A DNA stretch of 64,000 bases from JAIEPW01 sp964471915 (GCA_964471915.1 CAYYID010000012.1:42901-106900), one strand, 5' to 3'; shown: positions 9,376 to 18,289, counted from the first letter of the stretch. Notes: generated by a model from the letters alone, not told the origin. Numbers and translations: made by a program.

Positions 9376-9429
9376 GAGCCGCCCGTTCGCCGGCGGGCCG
9401 AGTCTCCGCTGAACTCCCGCTAAGAGCAC
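9376..9429 (-). repeat. Right terminal inverted repeat of IS remnant
   Basis: Read on the minus strand it begins GTGCTCTTAGCGGGAGTT and continues through the same TCGGCCCGCCGGCGAAC core as the left end. The divergence between the two ends suggests the element has been inactive for some time. Confidence 0.8.
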
Positions 9430-9459
9430 GTGAAGACAGAAAGTCACCACGGGTGCCGC

Positions 9460-9687
9460 GAAGCCGGGGCGCTGGGCGGAAAGCTACTCGGGGCAGGCGT
9501 CAGGTTCATGTTCTTTTTCGTTCCCCGGTAACGCCGGGCGGCGTTGTGGGCCCGGCTGCGTAATCTGGTCTGCATTCCGTTCCGGTTCTCGACCCGCGGT
9601 AACGAGGTAGTGGTTTACGAACCGGAGCAGGCGTACGATCCGCACCTCACCAACGAGCGCTCACGGACTTACGAAAGCTGCGGATAA
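9460..9687 (+). pseudogene. Decayed 3' end of a second heptose-7-phosphate kinase gene
   Basis: In one frame the segment reads EAGALGGKLLGAG, FMFFFVPR, a TAA stop at 9529-9531, then RLRNLVCIPFRF and GNEVVVYEPEQAYD before TAA at 9685. This lines up along its whole length with the last ~75 residues of HddA at 7107-8153 (GALGGKLLGAGGGGF, FYVPPERREAL, LNNLLCVPFSF, VVVYEPQAAYD). The glycine-rich motif has lost residues and there is an in-frame stop. The upstream three-quarters of the gene are missing and replaced by the IS remnant. It differs enough from the intact gene to be an old paralogue rather than a recent duplication. Confidence 0.85.
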
Positions 9688-9713
9688 GCGCACGCGGGGA
9701 GAGAGAGCCAGAA

Positions 9714-10685
9714 ATGAACGTACTGATTACCGGATCTTCCGGCTTCATTGGCGGCGTACTTGCGGAGCAGTGCCGGACGGCCGGGGATCTGGTGCTGGGG
9801 CTTGACATCCGGCCGCCGGGTCGCCCGGTCGCAGGAACGGAGTTCGAGTTGTGCGACGTCCGCTCCGTAGAGCGTTTCCACCGCGTGATCGCGGATTTCC
9901 GCCCGGGCCGGATCTATCACCTGGCGGCGCAGAGCTACCCCGTGGTTTCGATGGCGAAGGCGTGGGAAACGGTCGAAGTGAACGCCGGCGGCACCGTCCA
10001 TCTGTTCGAGAGTCTGCGACACCTCGGGCTCCGGCCCGTGGTGGTGGTGGCGTGCTCCAGCGCGGAGTATGGCCCCGTTTCCGCGGCTGACCTGCCGGTG
10101 AAGGAAGATCACCTGCTTCGGCCCCTACATCCCTACGGTGTCAGCAAGGTGGCGCAGGACCTGCTTGCCTATCAGTACTTTGTGAACTACGGAATCCCGG
10201 CGATTCGGATCCGGATATTCAATACTACCGGCCCGAGTAAGGTCGGCGACGTCTGCTCCGATCTGACGCGGAGAGCGGCTGAGATCGAGCTCGGATTGCG
10301 CCCGCCCCAGCTCCCGATGGGCAACCTAACGACCCGGCGCGCACTTCAGGACGTCCGCGACTTGGTGCGCGGATTACTCCTGGCGGCGGAGCGAGGAACT
10401 CCAGGCGACGTGTATAACATCGGGGGAGACGCAATCTATTCCGTCGCGGAGTTGGTGGAGGCGGTGCGGCGGCGGTGCCGGGTCCCCTTCACGGTGCTGC
10501 CTGACCCTGAACTGCAAAGGGCGAACGATGAGCCGGTGATCGCGGGCGATTCGACGAAGTTCCATGGTCTGACCGGCTGGACGCCGGAGATCGAAATCGA
10601 ACAGACCCTGGTTGAGATGCTCGCGTGGTGGCGGGAGCGCTTGCAGTTGGACGACTCCCGGTCTCCATCGCTTGCGGCAAGCTGA
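9714..10685 (+). CDS. NAD(P)-dependent nucleotide-sugar dehydratase/reductase (GDP-mannose 4,6-dehydratase/RMD-like)
   Basis: An extended short-chain dehydrogenase of 323 residues. The NAD-binding motif GSSGFIG is at residues 7-13, the active-site segment is CSSAEYGPV, and the catalytic pair is in YGVSK. The stretch RIFNTTGPSKVGDVCSDL resembles enzymes acting on GDP-sugars. In this position, next to GDP-heptose genes, a plausible role is conversion of GDP-D-glycero-D-manno-heptose to a 6-deoxy or 4-keto derivative, but that is inference. A UDP-sugar epimerase function cannot be excluded. It begins 26 bases after the kinase pseudogene ends and is followed by a glycosyltransferase after 58 bases. 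Confidence 0.78.
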   Translation: MNVLITGSSGFIGGVLAEQCRTAGDLVLGLDIRPPGRPVAGTEFELCDVRSVERFHRVIADFRPGRIYHLAAQSYPVVSMAKAWETVEVNAGGTVHLFESLRHLGLRPVVVVACSSAEYGPVSAADLPVKEDHLLRPLHPYGVSKVAQDLLAYQYFVNYGIPAIRIRIFNTTGPSKVGDVCSDLTRRAAEIELGLRPPQLPMGNLTTRRALQDVRDLVRGLLLAAERGTPGDVYNIGGDAIYSVAELVEAVRRRCRVPFTVLPDPELQRANDEPVIAGDSTKFHGLTGWTPEIEIEQTLVEMLAWWRERLQLDDSRSPSLAAS

Positions 10686-10743
10686 GTGTCGGCTGGTGGA
10701 GTAAGGACTGGTCAAAGAGCGGCGATGCGAAACAGAGGAACCC

Positions 10744-11673
10744 ATGAATAGTGACCGCCAGTTTCCACGCTACGTCCTGATCTCACCGGCGAGGAACGAG
10801 GCGCAGTACATAGAGAAGACATTGCAGTCGGTGATCGAACAAACGGTGCCTCCGACCCGCTGGGTCATCGTCGAGAACGGCTCCACCGACGCAACGCCGG
10901 AGATCATTGAACGGTATGCCAAACTATACCCGTTCATCCAGATGGTGCGCCTCCCTAAGGAGCGGGAGAGGAGCTTCGCCGGGAAGGCGAACGCGTTTGG
11001 CTTCGGGTGGGAGTCGGTCCAGGATTTGGAATACGAAATCATCGGAAACCTCGACGCGGATATCTCGTTCGATCCGGATCACTTCGAGTTCCTGCTCCGG
11101 CGTTTCCAGGAAGACCCGCGGCTCGGCGTCGCCGGAACGGTGTTTCGGGAGGAGGGCTACAACTCCGCGACCGAAAGTTTCGAAGGGCGCCATCACGTGG
11201 CTGGCGCATGCCAGGTTTTCCGCAAGGAGTGCCTCGAACAAGTTGGTGGTTACGTTCCGCACCGAGCGGGCGGAGTAGACTGGATGGCGGTGACCACGGC
11301 GCGGATGCTCGGCTGGCGGACGCGGTCCTTTCTTGAAAAGTCGTTCTTCCACTACCGTCGGATGGGGACTGCGGAGCGCGGTAGGGTGGCGGCAGCGTTC
11401 TCCTACGGGGAAAAGGATTACTATCTCGGTGGCTCGCCGATCTGGCAGGTCTTCCGATGTGCGTATAGGACGCTGAAGCCGCCTTACCTGGTCGAGGGCG
11501 CGGCGCTGTTCGCCGGTTACCTGTGGGCTTGGATCCGGCGGCTGCCGCGACCGGTGTCCGACGAACTGATGCGGTTCCATCGCAAAGAGCAGATGCAGAA
11601 GCTGCGGACGATTCTGAGCAGTGTCTTCCGCCTCCGGCGGGTGGACAACTTCTCGCTCTCGCGGGAAGAGTAG
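10744..11673 (+). CDS. Family 2 glycosyltransferase
   Basis: A GT-A enzyme of 309 residues. It shows YVLISPARNEAQYIEKT, VIVENGSTDAT, the metal-binding NLDADISF and a GGVDW segment in the acceptor region. Near the C-terminus, EGAALFAGYLWAWI is a single hydrophobic stretch that may anchor it to the membrane. It is translated two bases ahead of the next gene's start at 11676, suggesting tight coupling with the alpha/alpha-barrel protein and the amidotransferase that follow. Sugar donor unknown. Confidence 0.85.
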   Translation: MNSDRQFPRYVLISPARNEAQYIEKTLQSVIEQTVPPTRWVIVENGSTDATPEIIERYAKLYPFIQMVRLPKERERSFAGKANAFGFGWESVQDLEYEIIGNLDADISFDPDHFEFLLRRFQEDPRLGVAGTVFREEGYNSATESFEGRHHVAGACQVFRKECLEQVGGYVPHRAGGVDWMAVTTARMLGWRTRSFLEKSFFHYRRMGTAERGRVAAAFSYGEKDYYLGGSPIWQVFRCAYRTLKPPYLVEGAALFAGYLWAWIRRLPRPVSDELMRFHRKEQMQKLRTILSSVFRLRRVDNFSLSREE

Positions 11674-11675
11674 TC

Positions 11676-12950
11676 ATGCAACAGGCACCCGTGGCCACGG
11701 ACGCAAAGTACCTCCCCACCGCGCAGCTGGCTGACATCCTGCGGGATTTCGTCCGGTGGCTCGCCCGGTATGGCGAGACCTCGCGTGACCACCAGACTTT
11801 CTTTGCGAGCCCACGGACAAGAGCCTTCAAGGCCTTGTACTACAGGAAACCGCTGGTCGGAACCCTAGCGGTGGCACCGCTGATCGCTTGCGAGGCCTTC
11901 GCACCCTCGATGCGGCGGTTCTTCTGGAAGCCGCAGCGTTTCCCAATCGCCGACGCCCACTACGCGATGGGCTTCGCTTATCTCGCCCGGGCGTGGCAGA
12001 GTGGCGAATTCCACGAACGCGCGATCCACTTCCTGCAGGTGCTGGAGAGTACCCGCTCACCTGAATTCGAGCACCTGGCCTGGGGGTACCCGTTCGATTG
12101 GGAGACACGCCTCGGCACGATTCGCGCCGGCACGCCGCTCATTACCACGCTGCCGTACGTTTACGAAGCATTTCGCGGGGTGTATCAGATCGACCGCGAC
12201 AGCAAGTGGCTGGAGCGCATGCGATCCGTTGCCGAGCACGCCTACTACGACTACCGCGACCATGCGACCTCTCCCACCGCGGCGTCCTGCGCTTACTCTC
12301 CGGACCCGAACGACCCGGCCGGGGTGATCAATGCCAGCGCCTACCGGGCGTTCCTGCTGACCGCTGCGGCGTTCGACTTGGGAGAACCCAGGTACGCCGC
12401 TGCCGCGGAACGGAACCGCAACTTCGTGCTGGAGAGTCAGAACGAAGACGGTTCTTGGTTTTACGCGACCGACGGCACGCGGGACTTCGTCGACCACTTC
12501 CACACCTGCTTCGTGATGAAGGCTCTGGCGAAGATCGACCTCCTGACGGGTCGTGAGGATTGCGCGACCGCTCTGGACCGGGGCGTTGACTATTACTGCC
12601 GGAACCTGTTTGACGCAGAAGGCATGCCACGGCCCTTCTCCCGGCGGCCGCGCTTGACCGTCTACAAGCGCGAGTTGTACGACTACGCCGAATGTATCAA
12701 CCTGTGCCTCTTGCTGCGCACGCGACATCCTGCGCTTCAGACCATCCTGTCCAAGGTTTCCGCGCTCGAGGGATGGATCAAGCAGGACGGATCGTTCCGT
12801 AGCCGACAATTGCTGTTCGGGTGGGACGATGTCCCCATGCACCGGTGGGCGCAATCGCAGATGTTCCGCAGTCTGGCGTTACTTCTGCTGCAGGAGTCGC
12901 AGTCCTGCGATGGGCGATTCCTCAGCCTCGAACCGCTTGGAAGAAGCTGA
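11676..12950 (+). CDS. Predicted (alpha/alpha)-barrel protein of polysaccharide loci, function unknown
   Basis: A 424-residue cytosolic protein. ATG 11676 is chosen because it directly follows the stop of the glycosyltransferase; the frame is open further upstream only as overlap. The sequence consists of repeated amphipathic helices with motifs such as HLAWGYPFDWE, NASAYRAFLL, NEDGSWFYA and VDHFHTCFVMKAL. This pattern resembles alpha/alpha-toroid proteins (terpene-cyclase-like or glycoside-hydrolase-like), including VpsJ-type proteins of EPS loci. No catalytic residues can be assigned with confidence. It is coupled to the asparagine-synthase-like gene two bases downstream. Confidence 0.6.
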   Translation: MQQAPVATDAKYLPTAQLADILRDFVRWLARYGETSRDHQTFFASPRTRAFKALYYRKPLVGTLAVAPLIACEAFAPSMRRFFWKPQRFPIADAHYAMGFAYLARAWQSGEFHERAIHFLQVLESTRSPEFEHLAWGYPFDWETRLGTIRAGTPLITTLPYVYEAFRGVYQIDRDSKWLERMRSVAEHAYYDYRDHATSPTAASCAYSPDPNDPAGVINASAYRAFLLTAAAFDLGEPRYAAAAERNRNFVLESQNEDGSWFYATDGTRDFVDHFHTCFVMKALAKIDLLTGREDCATALDRGVDYYCRNLFDAEGMPRPFSRRPRLTVYKRELYDYAECINLCLLLRTRHPALQTILSKVSALEGWIKQDGSFRSRQLLFGWDDVPMHRWAQSQMFRSLALLLLQESQSCDGRFLSLEPLGRS

Positions 12951-12952
12951 AC

Positions 12953-14848
12953 ATGTGCGGCATCTGCGGTGAATATCACTTTGGTTCGGGCGCTCCCGTG
13001 ATGCGCTCCACCGTGCAGCGCATGGGGGACGCAATCGCGCATCGCGGCCCGGACGACGAAGGTTACTTCCTCGACGGCTCGTTAGGCTTGGGATTCCGGC
13101 GATTGTCGATTATCGACCTCGCCGGCGGCCATCAGCCAATGTCCGACGCGGCGGGCACGGTTTGGGTGGTCTTCAACGGGGAGATCTACAACTATCCGGA
13201 GCTGCGGCAAGAACTGGAAGGCTGCGGACACGCTTTTCGTACCACCTCCGACACCGAGGTGATCGTCCATGGTTATAAGCAGTGGGGACAAGACGTCCTG
13301 AACCGGCTGAACGGGATGTTCGGCCTCGCCATCTGGGACGTGTTCCGGCGGCGCCTAACGGTTGCACGGGATCCCTTCGGCATCAAAGGAATCTACTATC
13401 GCGAGGAGCAGGGAAGCCTCTGGTTCGGCTCGGAGATCCGGGCCGTGGCGGCTGGTGCGGGCGATCTCGGCGACATCGATCCCGTGGCACTGAATCTCTT
13501 TCTTCGGTACCGGTACACGCCCTCGCCCTTCACGATCCACCAAGGCGTGAAGAAGCTCGCACCGGGCACGATGCTGAGCTGTGACGCACGCGGCCTTCGA
13601 GTCGAGCGTTGGTACAAGTACTCGCCGCGTCCGTTCGTGCCGCCCAAGAATGATGCCGACGCGGCGGCGGAACTGGCCGACATCTACCGCCGGGCCATGA
13701 AACGTCACCTTCTCAGCGACGTTCCGGTTGGGCTTCTGCTCAGCGGTGGAATGGACTCCGGACTGCTACTCGCGCTGATGAATCAGCACGGAGAGTCCTG
13801 GCCCACCTTCACGGTCGGCTACGGCAGCAGCTTCGCTGACGACGAACTCGCCGATGCCGAGCGCACGGCCGGCGCGTTCTCCGCGCGCCATTCCCCCGTG
13901 CTGCTGAAACGGGAGACCTTCGAAAACGCGCTGCCACACATCGTGTCCTGCCTCGAGGAGCCGATCGCGTCTTCTTCCGTCGTGCCGATGTACTTCGTGT
14001 GCCGGCGCGCGCGCGAGGACGTCAAAGTCGCGCTGATGGGCCAGGGGCCGGATGAGCTGTTTGGTGGCTACCGGCGTCATTTCGGCGTCCGCTATGCTTC
14101 CCTTTGGTCGAGGCTGCCGCACTGGAGCCGCTCGGTCGCAGCCGCGGCGGTTCGCGCGCTGCCACGCAACGAGACCCTCAAGCGCGGTGTGTACGCGCTC
14201 GCGACACGGGAGCGGCTGCCGCTTTACCAGAGCGTCCTTTCCCTCGAGCCGGGCGACAAGGTCGATGCGCTATTTCATGATGGGATCTTGCCCGCCGGAG
14301 CCGGCGACGCGATTCTCGATTGCTGGCGTGATTTCCCGGCCCTATCCGCGGAGACCGACGAACTGGGCGGATTCCAGTTTCTCGAGGTGCGGTCCACCTT
14401 ACCCGACGAACTGCTGATGTACGCGGACAAGCTGTCCATGGCGCACAGCCTCGAAGTGCGGGTGCCGTACCTCGACCGGGAAGTGGTCGAGTACGTCGAG
14501 CGGCTGCCTGCGAAGTTCAAGGTCCGCGGGACGGAACGCAAGTGGCTGCACCGCAGAGTGTGCGGTGGTTTGCTGCCGGAGGAGATCCTGCGGCGGAAGA
14601 AACGGGGATTCGCGGTCAATGTAGTGGACGGGTGGTTTCGGGACGCGGTGGGCAACCGCCTGCAGGAGTGTATTCGCGACGAAGAGTCGCTCATGTACCG
14701 TTACCTGTCTCCGGCGCCGGTGCAAGCACTGCTGGCGGAGCACCAGAGCGGGCGGGACGACCATCACAAACTGCTGTTCAGCATCGTGCTCTTTGAGCAG
14801 TGGCTCCGCGTTCAGAAAAATGAGACGCCGGTGACGCAACTGAAGTGA
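12953..14848 (+). CDS. Asparagine synthase (glutamine-hydrolysing)-like amidotransferase
   Basis: A 631-residue AsnB-type enzyme. The initiator Met is followed by Cys2 (MCGICGEY), the glutaminase nucleophile after Met removal, which fixes the start at 12953. The N-terminal class II glutaminase domain has RGPDDEG, and FNGEIYNY near residues 75-85. The C-terminal ATP-pyrophosphatase domain has LLSGGMDSG and the GQGPDELFGGY loop. In EPS loci such proteins (TIGR03108-like, exosortase-A associated) are thought to amidate a sugar acid or acyl group rather than make asparagine. It shares a GTGA overlap with the next gene. A paralogue lies at 39186. Confidence 0.88.
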   Translation: MCGICGEYHFGSGAPVMRSTVQRMGDAIAHRGPDDEGYFLDGSLGLGFRRLSIIDLAGGHQPMSDAAGTVWVVFNGEIYNYPELRQELEGCGHAFRTTSDTEVIVHGYKQWGQDVLNRLNGMFGLAIWDVFRRRLTVARDPFGIKGIYYREEQGSLWFGSEIRAVAAGAGDLGDIDPVALNLFLRYRYTPSPFTIHQGVKKLAPGTMLSCDARGLRVERWYKYSPRPFVPPKNDADAAAELADIYRRAMKRHLLSDVPVGLLLSGGMDSGLLLALMNQHGESWPTFTVGYGSSFADDELADAERTAGAFSARHSPVLLKRETFENALPHIVSCLEEPIASSSVVPMYFVCRRAREDVKVALMGQGPDELFGGYRRHFGVRYASLWSRLPHWSRSVAAAAVRALPRNETLKRGVYALATRERLPLYQSVLSLEPGDKVDALFHDGILPAGAGDAILDCWRDFPALSAETDELGGFQFLEVRSTLPDELLMYADKLSMAHSLEVRVPYLDREVVEYVERLPAKFKVRGTERKWLHRRVCGGLLPEEILRRKKRGFAVNVVDGWFRDAVGNRLQECIRDEESLMYRYLSPAPVQALLAEHQSGRDDHHKLLFSIVLFEQWLRVQKNETPVTQLK

Positions 14849-15576
14849 GGCAAGTCGACCTGAAAGAGACGAGCATCTCGGGCTTTCCGGCGCTGGTTCT
14901 GGCGGGCGGTCTCGGCACGCGCCTCCAGTCTGTGGTTCCGGACCGCCAGAAAACCGTCGCTCCGGTAGGCGCTCGCCCGTTCATCGCCTACGTATTGGAT
15001 CAGCTGGCGGCTGCGGGCGTTCGCCGGGCGATCCTATGCACAGGCCATCTTGCCGGCCAGGTTGAGGAATGCCTGAGAGAGAAGCACGGCCTGTTGCACC
15101 TCGAGTATTCTCGGGAACCGTCGCCCCTGGGCACGGCCGGGGCGGTCCGGTTGGCGCTGCCGTTTCTAGACGCAGGCGCGGCTCTGGTGCTGAACGGCGA
15201 CTCACATTGCGCTGTTGATCTGGTTAGCTTCGTCGCCGCACACCGCCAGCGGCGCGCCGCCGCCAGCATGGTCCTGGCGCGGAAGGAGGACACCTCGCGC
15301 TTCGGCCGCGTCGAACTGAATGCAACTGGCGAGGTCGAGAAGTTCGCCGAGAAAAACACCGCCGGCGAGCCAGGCTGGGTCAACGCGGGCATTTATCTGC
15401 TGGAGCGTTCAGTGATCGAGTCCATCCCCGTCGGCCGGGTAACGTCGCTCGAAAGAGACGTGTTCCCATCGTTGATCGGACGGGGCCTCGTTGGCTACCC
15501 CAGCGACGGTCAGCTATGGGACATCGGCGTCCCGGACGAGTACCTCCGCGCGCAGACGGAATTCCGGGCGCATTGA
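14845..15576 (+). CDS. hddC: D-glycero-alpha-D-manno-heptose 1-phosphate guanylyltransferase-like nucleotidyltransferase
   Basis: A 243-residue sugar-phosphate nucleotidyltransferase. The signature LAGGLGTRLQSVVPDRQKTVAPVG near residues 20-43 matches HddC-type enzymes, with the KP of typical pyrophosphorylases replaced by RQKT/VAPV. VLNGDSHCAVD supplies the metal-binding Asp, and WVNAGIYLLE is the product-side motif. It is followed by GmhB and GmhA in order, so GDP transfer to heptose 1-phosphate is the most economical role. The GTG start overlaps the preceding stop by four bases. Confidence 0.8.
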   Translation: MRQVDLKETSISGFPALVLAGGLGTRLQSVVPDRQKTVAPVGARPFIAYVLDQLAAAGVRRAILCTGHLAGQVEECLREKHGLLHLEYSREPSPLGTAGAVRLALPFLDAGAALVLNGDSHCAVDLVSFVAAHRQRRAAASMVLARKEDTSRFGRVELNATGEVEKFAEKNTAGEPGWVNAGIYLLERSVIESIPVGRVTSLERDVFPSLIGRGLVGYPSDGQLWDIGVPDEYLRAQTEFRAH

Positions 15577-15611
15577 CTCGAAGCAACACGATCGGGTTCC
15601 CTAAACCTCTC

Positions 15612-16175
15612 ATGCGACGCCGCTTTGTGTTGCTCGACCGAGATGGCACTCTGATCGTCTACCGTCCGTACCTGAGCAGCGTCGATCAGGTGGAACTGGT
15701 TCCAGGCGTCGTTGACGGCCTGCGCGAGATGTCTGGTCTGGGGCTCGGACTGGTGGTGCTGACGAACCAGTCCGGCATAGCCCGCGGTTACTTTGCGGCC
15801 GAGGATGTCGAGCGCATCCACACGAAAATCCGCCTGGAGTTGGGCCGGGCAGGTGTGCGGTTCGAAGGATTCTATAGCTGTCCGCACGTGCCGGAAGACC
15901 GCTGCGGATGCCGGAAGCCGGAGCCCGGCCTCGCGCTCCAGGCCGCGCGGGAACTGGACTTCGACCTCGCCGACTCGTTTCTGATTGGCGACAACGCCTG
16001 CGACGTGCGCCTCGGCGGCCGGATTGGGGCTACGACTTTCTTAGTACAGAACGCTTATGTCGTCGAAGCTCTTGAGGAAAGGGACTTGACCCCGGATTTC
16101 GTGGTCGGTGATCTGCGTGAGGCCGCGCAAATCATCGCCAGTCGCATCGCTGCCTCAGGAGAAAAGACTTCATGA
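15612..16175 (+). CDS. gmhB: D-glycero-D-manno-heptose 1,7-bisphosphate 7-phosphatase (HAD family)
   Basis: A 187-residue HAD phosphatase. The nucleophile motif DRDGTL lies at residues 9-14. Motif II is in VVLTNQSGIARGYF, the Lys motif in CRKPEPG, and the last acidic motif in IGDNACDV. The zinc loop characteristic of GmhB is present as CPHVPEDRCGC (Cys-x-His then Cys-x-Cys). ATG 15612 is preferred because it places the HAD motif at the usual distance from the start, although the frame is open upstream. It overlaps GmhA by four bases (ATGA). Removal of the C7 phosphate follows the HddA step. Confidence 0.88.
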   Translation: MRRRFVLLDRDGTLIVYRPYLSSVDQVELVPGVVDGLREMSGLGLGLVVLTNQSGIARGYFAAEDVERIHTKIRLELGRAGVRFEGFYSCPHVPEDRCGCRKPEPGLALQAARELDFDLADSFLIGDNACDVRLGGRIGATTFLVQNAYVVEALEERDLTPDFVVGDLREAAQIIASRIAASGEKTS

Positions 16176-16804
16176 CCCTCGAACGCGAACCCGCTTTGTC
16201 CGCCATTCGTGCGCACATGATGGCAGGCGCAGACCTTCGAGTCCGGACCGTGGATGCGTGCGCCGAGGCGATCCATCGAGCCGCCAGCCTGCTGGCGGAC
16301 TGTCTCGGCGCGGGAGGAAAGGTCCTCTTGTGCGGTAACGGAGGCAGCGCCGCCGACTGCCAGCACATGGCCGCGGAACTCGTCAGCAAGATGACCCGCG
16401 AAATCGAGCGTCCCGGGCTACCGGTACTTGCCCTCACGACTGACACCTCGTTCCTGACGGCGTTTGCGAATGATTACGGTTACGAAGGCGCGTTTGCCCG
16501 GCAGGTGCAGGCCTTTGGCCGTCCCGGGGACATCTTGCTCGGCATCAGCACCAGCGGCAACTCCCGAAACGTCCTGTATGCCCTGGCAGCCGCGAGGGAG
16601 GCCGGGATGAAGACCATCGCGCTCACGGGCGCCGGCGGCCGCATGGCAGAAGCCGCCGACATCATCATCGCGGTGCCAAGCACGAACACCCAGTACATCC
16701 AAGAGGTCCATCTGGCCGTTGAACACCTGCTGTGCTACTTCGTCGAGCGAACCCTGTTTGCGCCCGACGCGTTATCCAGCCTTTCGCGGAAGTTTACCGC
16801 CTGA
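16172..16804 (+). CDS. gmhA: Sedoheptulose 7-phosphate isomerase (SIS domain)
   Basis: A 210-residue SIS-domain isomerase, slightly longer than E. coli GmhA. It converts sedoheptulose 7-phosphate to D-glycero-D-manno-heptopyranose 7-phosphate, the first committed step of heptose activation. Substrate-binding signatures LLCGNGGSAADCQHMAAEL and LGISTSGNSRN are intact, as are the catalytic-site segment LTTDTSFLTAFANDYGYE and the late IQEVHLAVEHLLC helix carrying the catalytic His. It is the last gene of this heptose block and is followed by a 239-base gap that leads into an insertion sequence. Confidence 0.92.
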   Translation: MTLEREPALSAIRAHMMAGADLRVRTVDACAEAIHRAASLLADCLGAGGKVLLCGNGGSAADCQHMAAELVSKMTREIERPGLPVLALTTDTSFLTAFANDYGYEGAFARQVQAFGRPGDILLGISTSGNSRNVLYALAAAREAGMKTIALTGAGGRMAEAADIIIAVPSTNTQYIQEVHLAVEHLLCYFVERTLFAPDALSSLSRKFTA

Positions 16805-17097
16805 TACCGCAAGCTCGACGTTCGATGCCAGACATGAAGGTCTGCGGGCAACTCATGCCCGGGCGTATCTTGCGGCGCAACAAGCACCTTTGTGGTATCG
16901 ATCTTAGGGTCTATTGTGGTCGTCGTTGGATCCCCACGGTCATTGACTCACGGTGGGATGACATGATCAAGGATAACGTCTCCGTATGTACCACGACTTC
17001 CAGCGCCGGCGACCCAAGAACTGCTCATCTTGCCGGGGAGGTGAGCCCCGTTTTCCGTCCGGATCGAAGTACGATTTGAGACGAAAGGAAGACGGGA

Positions 17098-17361
17098 ATG
17101 AGCAAGAGCAAGCACGGCGAGGCGCAGATGATCATCGAGGCGCTGCAGCAGGTGGAGGCGGGGCGGAGCGCGGAAGGAGTGGGGCGGAGCTATGGGGTCA
17201 GCAAGCACACGATCTACGCGTGGAAGCAGAAGTACGGCGGCCTGACGGTGAGCGAGGCGCAGGAGATGAAGGCGTTGCGGGAGGAGAACGCGCGGCTGAA
17301 GAAGCTGGTGGCGAACTTGAGTCTGGACAAAGACGCGCTGGAGTCGGTGATCCGAAAAACC
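17098..17361 (+). CDS. IS3-family transposase OrfA (copy A)
   Basis: The ~88-residue DNA-binding part of the transposase. A helix-turn-helix is seen in RSYGVSKHTIYAWKQKYGG, followed by a leucine-zipper-like coiled coil (MKALREENARLKKLVANLSL) used for multimerisation. The end is placed at the A5 tract at 17355-17359. Beyond it the OrfA frame stays open but out of register with the catalytic domain, and the neighbouring frame continues into OrfB. A frameshift of +1 (or -2) would fuse the two. Confidence 0.8.
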
Positions 17362-17389
17362 ACTTGGGCTCGTAGGGCGCAAGGCGGAA

Positions 17390-18289
17390 GTGCAGCGGGT
17401 GAAGGAGCAGTTCGGCTTCAGCCAGCGGCATGCCTGCGAGCTGATCCAGATTCCGCGCTCGACTTATCGCTACGCGAGCCGCAAGGACGATGGCGACCTG
17501 CGGCAGAAGCTGGTCACGTTGGCGCACGAGCAGCCGCGGTACGGCTACCGGCGGTTGGGGGTGCTGTTGCGGCGGGAGGGGATGGTGGTGAACGCGAAGC
17601 GGGTGCGCCGGGTGTACCGGGCCGCGGGCTTGCAGGTGCGGCGGATCCGCCGGCGGCGGCGGACGCGGAGCGTGGCGCCGCGTCCGGTGCTCACGGGAGC
17701 CAATCAGGAGTGGGCCTTGGACTTCGCCAGCGACGTGACGGACGGCGGGAGACGCTTACGCGTGTTGAGCGTGATCGACACCTACACGCGGGAATGTTTG
17801 GCGCTGGAGACCGACACGAGCTTTCCCAGCCGCCGCGTGACGCGCATGCTGGAGGCGGTGATGGCGTGGCGCGGCTCCCCGCAGGGAGTGCGCAGCGACA
17901 ACGGCCCCGAACTGACCAGCCGCCATTACCGGGCGTGGTTCGCCGAAAAGAAGATCGCGACGATCCACATTCAGCCGGGACGGCCGACCCAGAACGGACA
18001 CGTGGAGAGTTTTCACGGAAAGCTGCGGGACGAATGTTTGAACCCGAACTGGTTCTGGAACCTGTGGGACGCGCGGCGCAAGATCGGAGCCTGGCGCGAG
18101 CATTACAACACGCGCCGCCCGCATTCGCAGCTGGGGTACAAGACGCCGGAGGAGTTCGCGCGGGGGATCGCCCCTTCGCCGTCTCCAGCGTCGGATGGCG
18201 CAACGGCGCGGCCGCCTCAAGGCCAAGCCCTGCGGGCGCCTGCGGCGGCCTTGACTCGGCCTCGCCCTTGCGCAGCGGAGCTAAGATGA
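17390..18289 (+). CDS. IS3-family transposase OrfB, DDE integrase (copy A)
   Basis: The catalytic 299-residue half. It has an HTH_21-like segment (ARYGYRRLG-type, here QPRYGYRRLGVLLRREGM), then an rve integrase core. The catalytic acidic residues lie in QEWALDFASD, in SDNGPELTS and in GHVESFHGKLRDECL (the final Glu). NTRRPHSQLGYKTPEEFA is the conserved IS3 C-terminal motif. All appear intact, so the element is probably competent if the fusion protein is made. The frame is reachable from OrfA through the A5 tract, where it reads on as KPLGLVGRKAEVQ. Confidence 0.92.
   Translation: MQRVKEQFGFSQRHACELIQIPRSTYRYASRKDDGDLRQKLVTLAHEQPRYGYRRLGVLLRREGMVVNAKRVRRVYRAAGLQVRRIRRRRRTRSVAPRPVLTGANQEWALDFASDVTDGGRRLRVLSVIDTYTRECLALETDTSFPSRRVTRMLEAVMAWRGSPQGVRSDNGPELTSRHYRAWFAEKKIATIHIQPGRPTQNGHVESFHGKLRDECLNPNWFWNLWDARRKIGAWREHYNTRRPHSQLGYKTPEEFARGIAPSPSPASDGATARPPQGQALRAPAAALTRPRPCAAELR

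Larger units (their letters stand above)
9073..9429 (-). mobile_element. Collapsed insertion-sequence remnant with long inverted ends
   Basis: A ~357-base element bounded by imperfect inverted ends of about 53 bases (9073-9125 and 9376-9429). The outer 18 bases differ at one position. The interior carries only the start of a transposase on the minus strand, with broken frames. I judge it to be an internally deleted IS, possibly of the IS481 type, from the helix-turn-helix segment. It lies between a methyltransferase stop codon and a decayed heptose-kinase fragment, so its arrival or collapse probably accompanied the loss of the second kinase copy. Confidence 0.72.

Noticed and set aside
16805..17043. 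Small gene between gmhA and IS copy A
   Set aside because: Only a short open frame without ribosome-binding site or similarity; treated as spacer.
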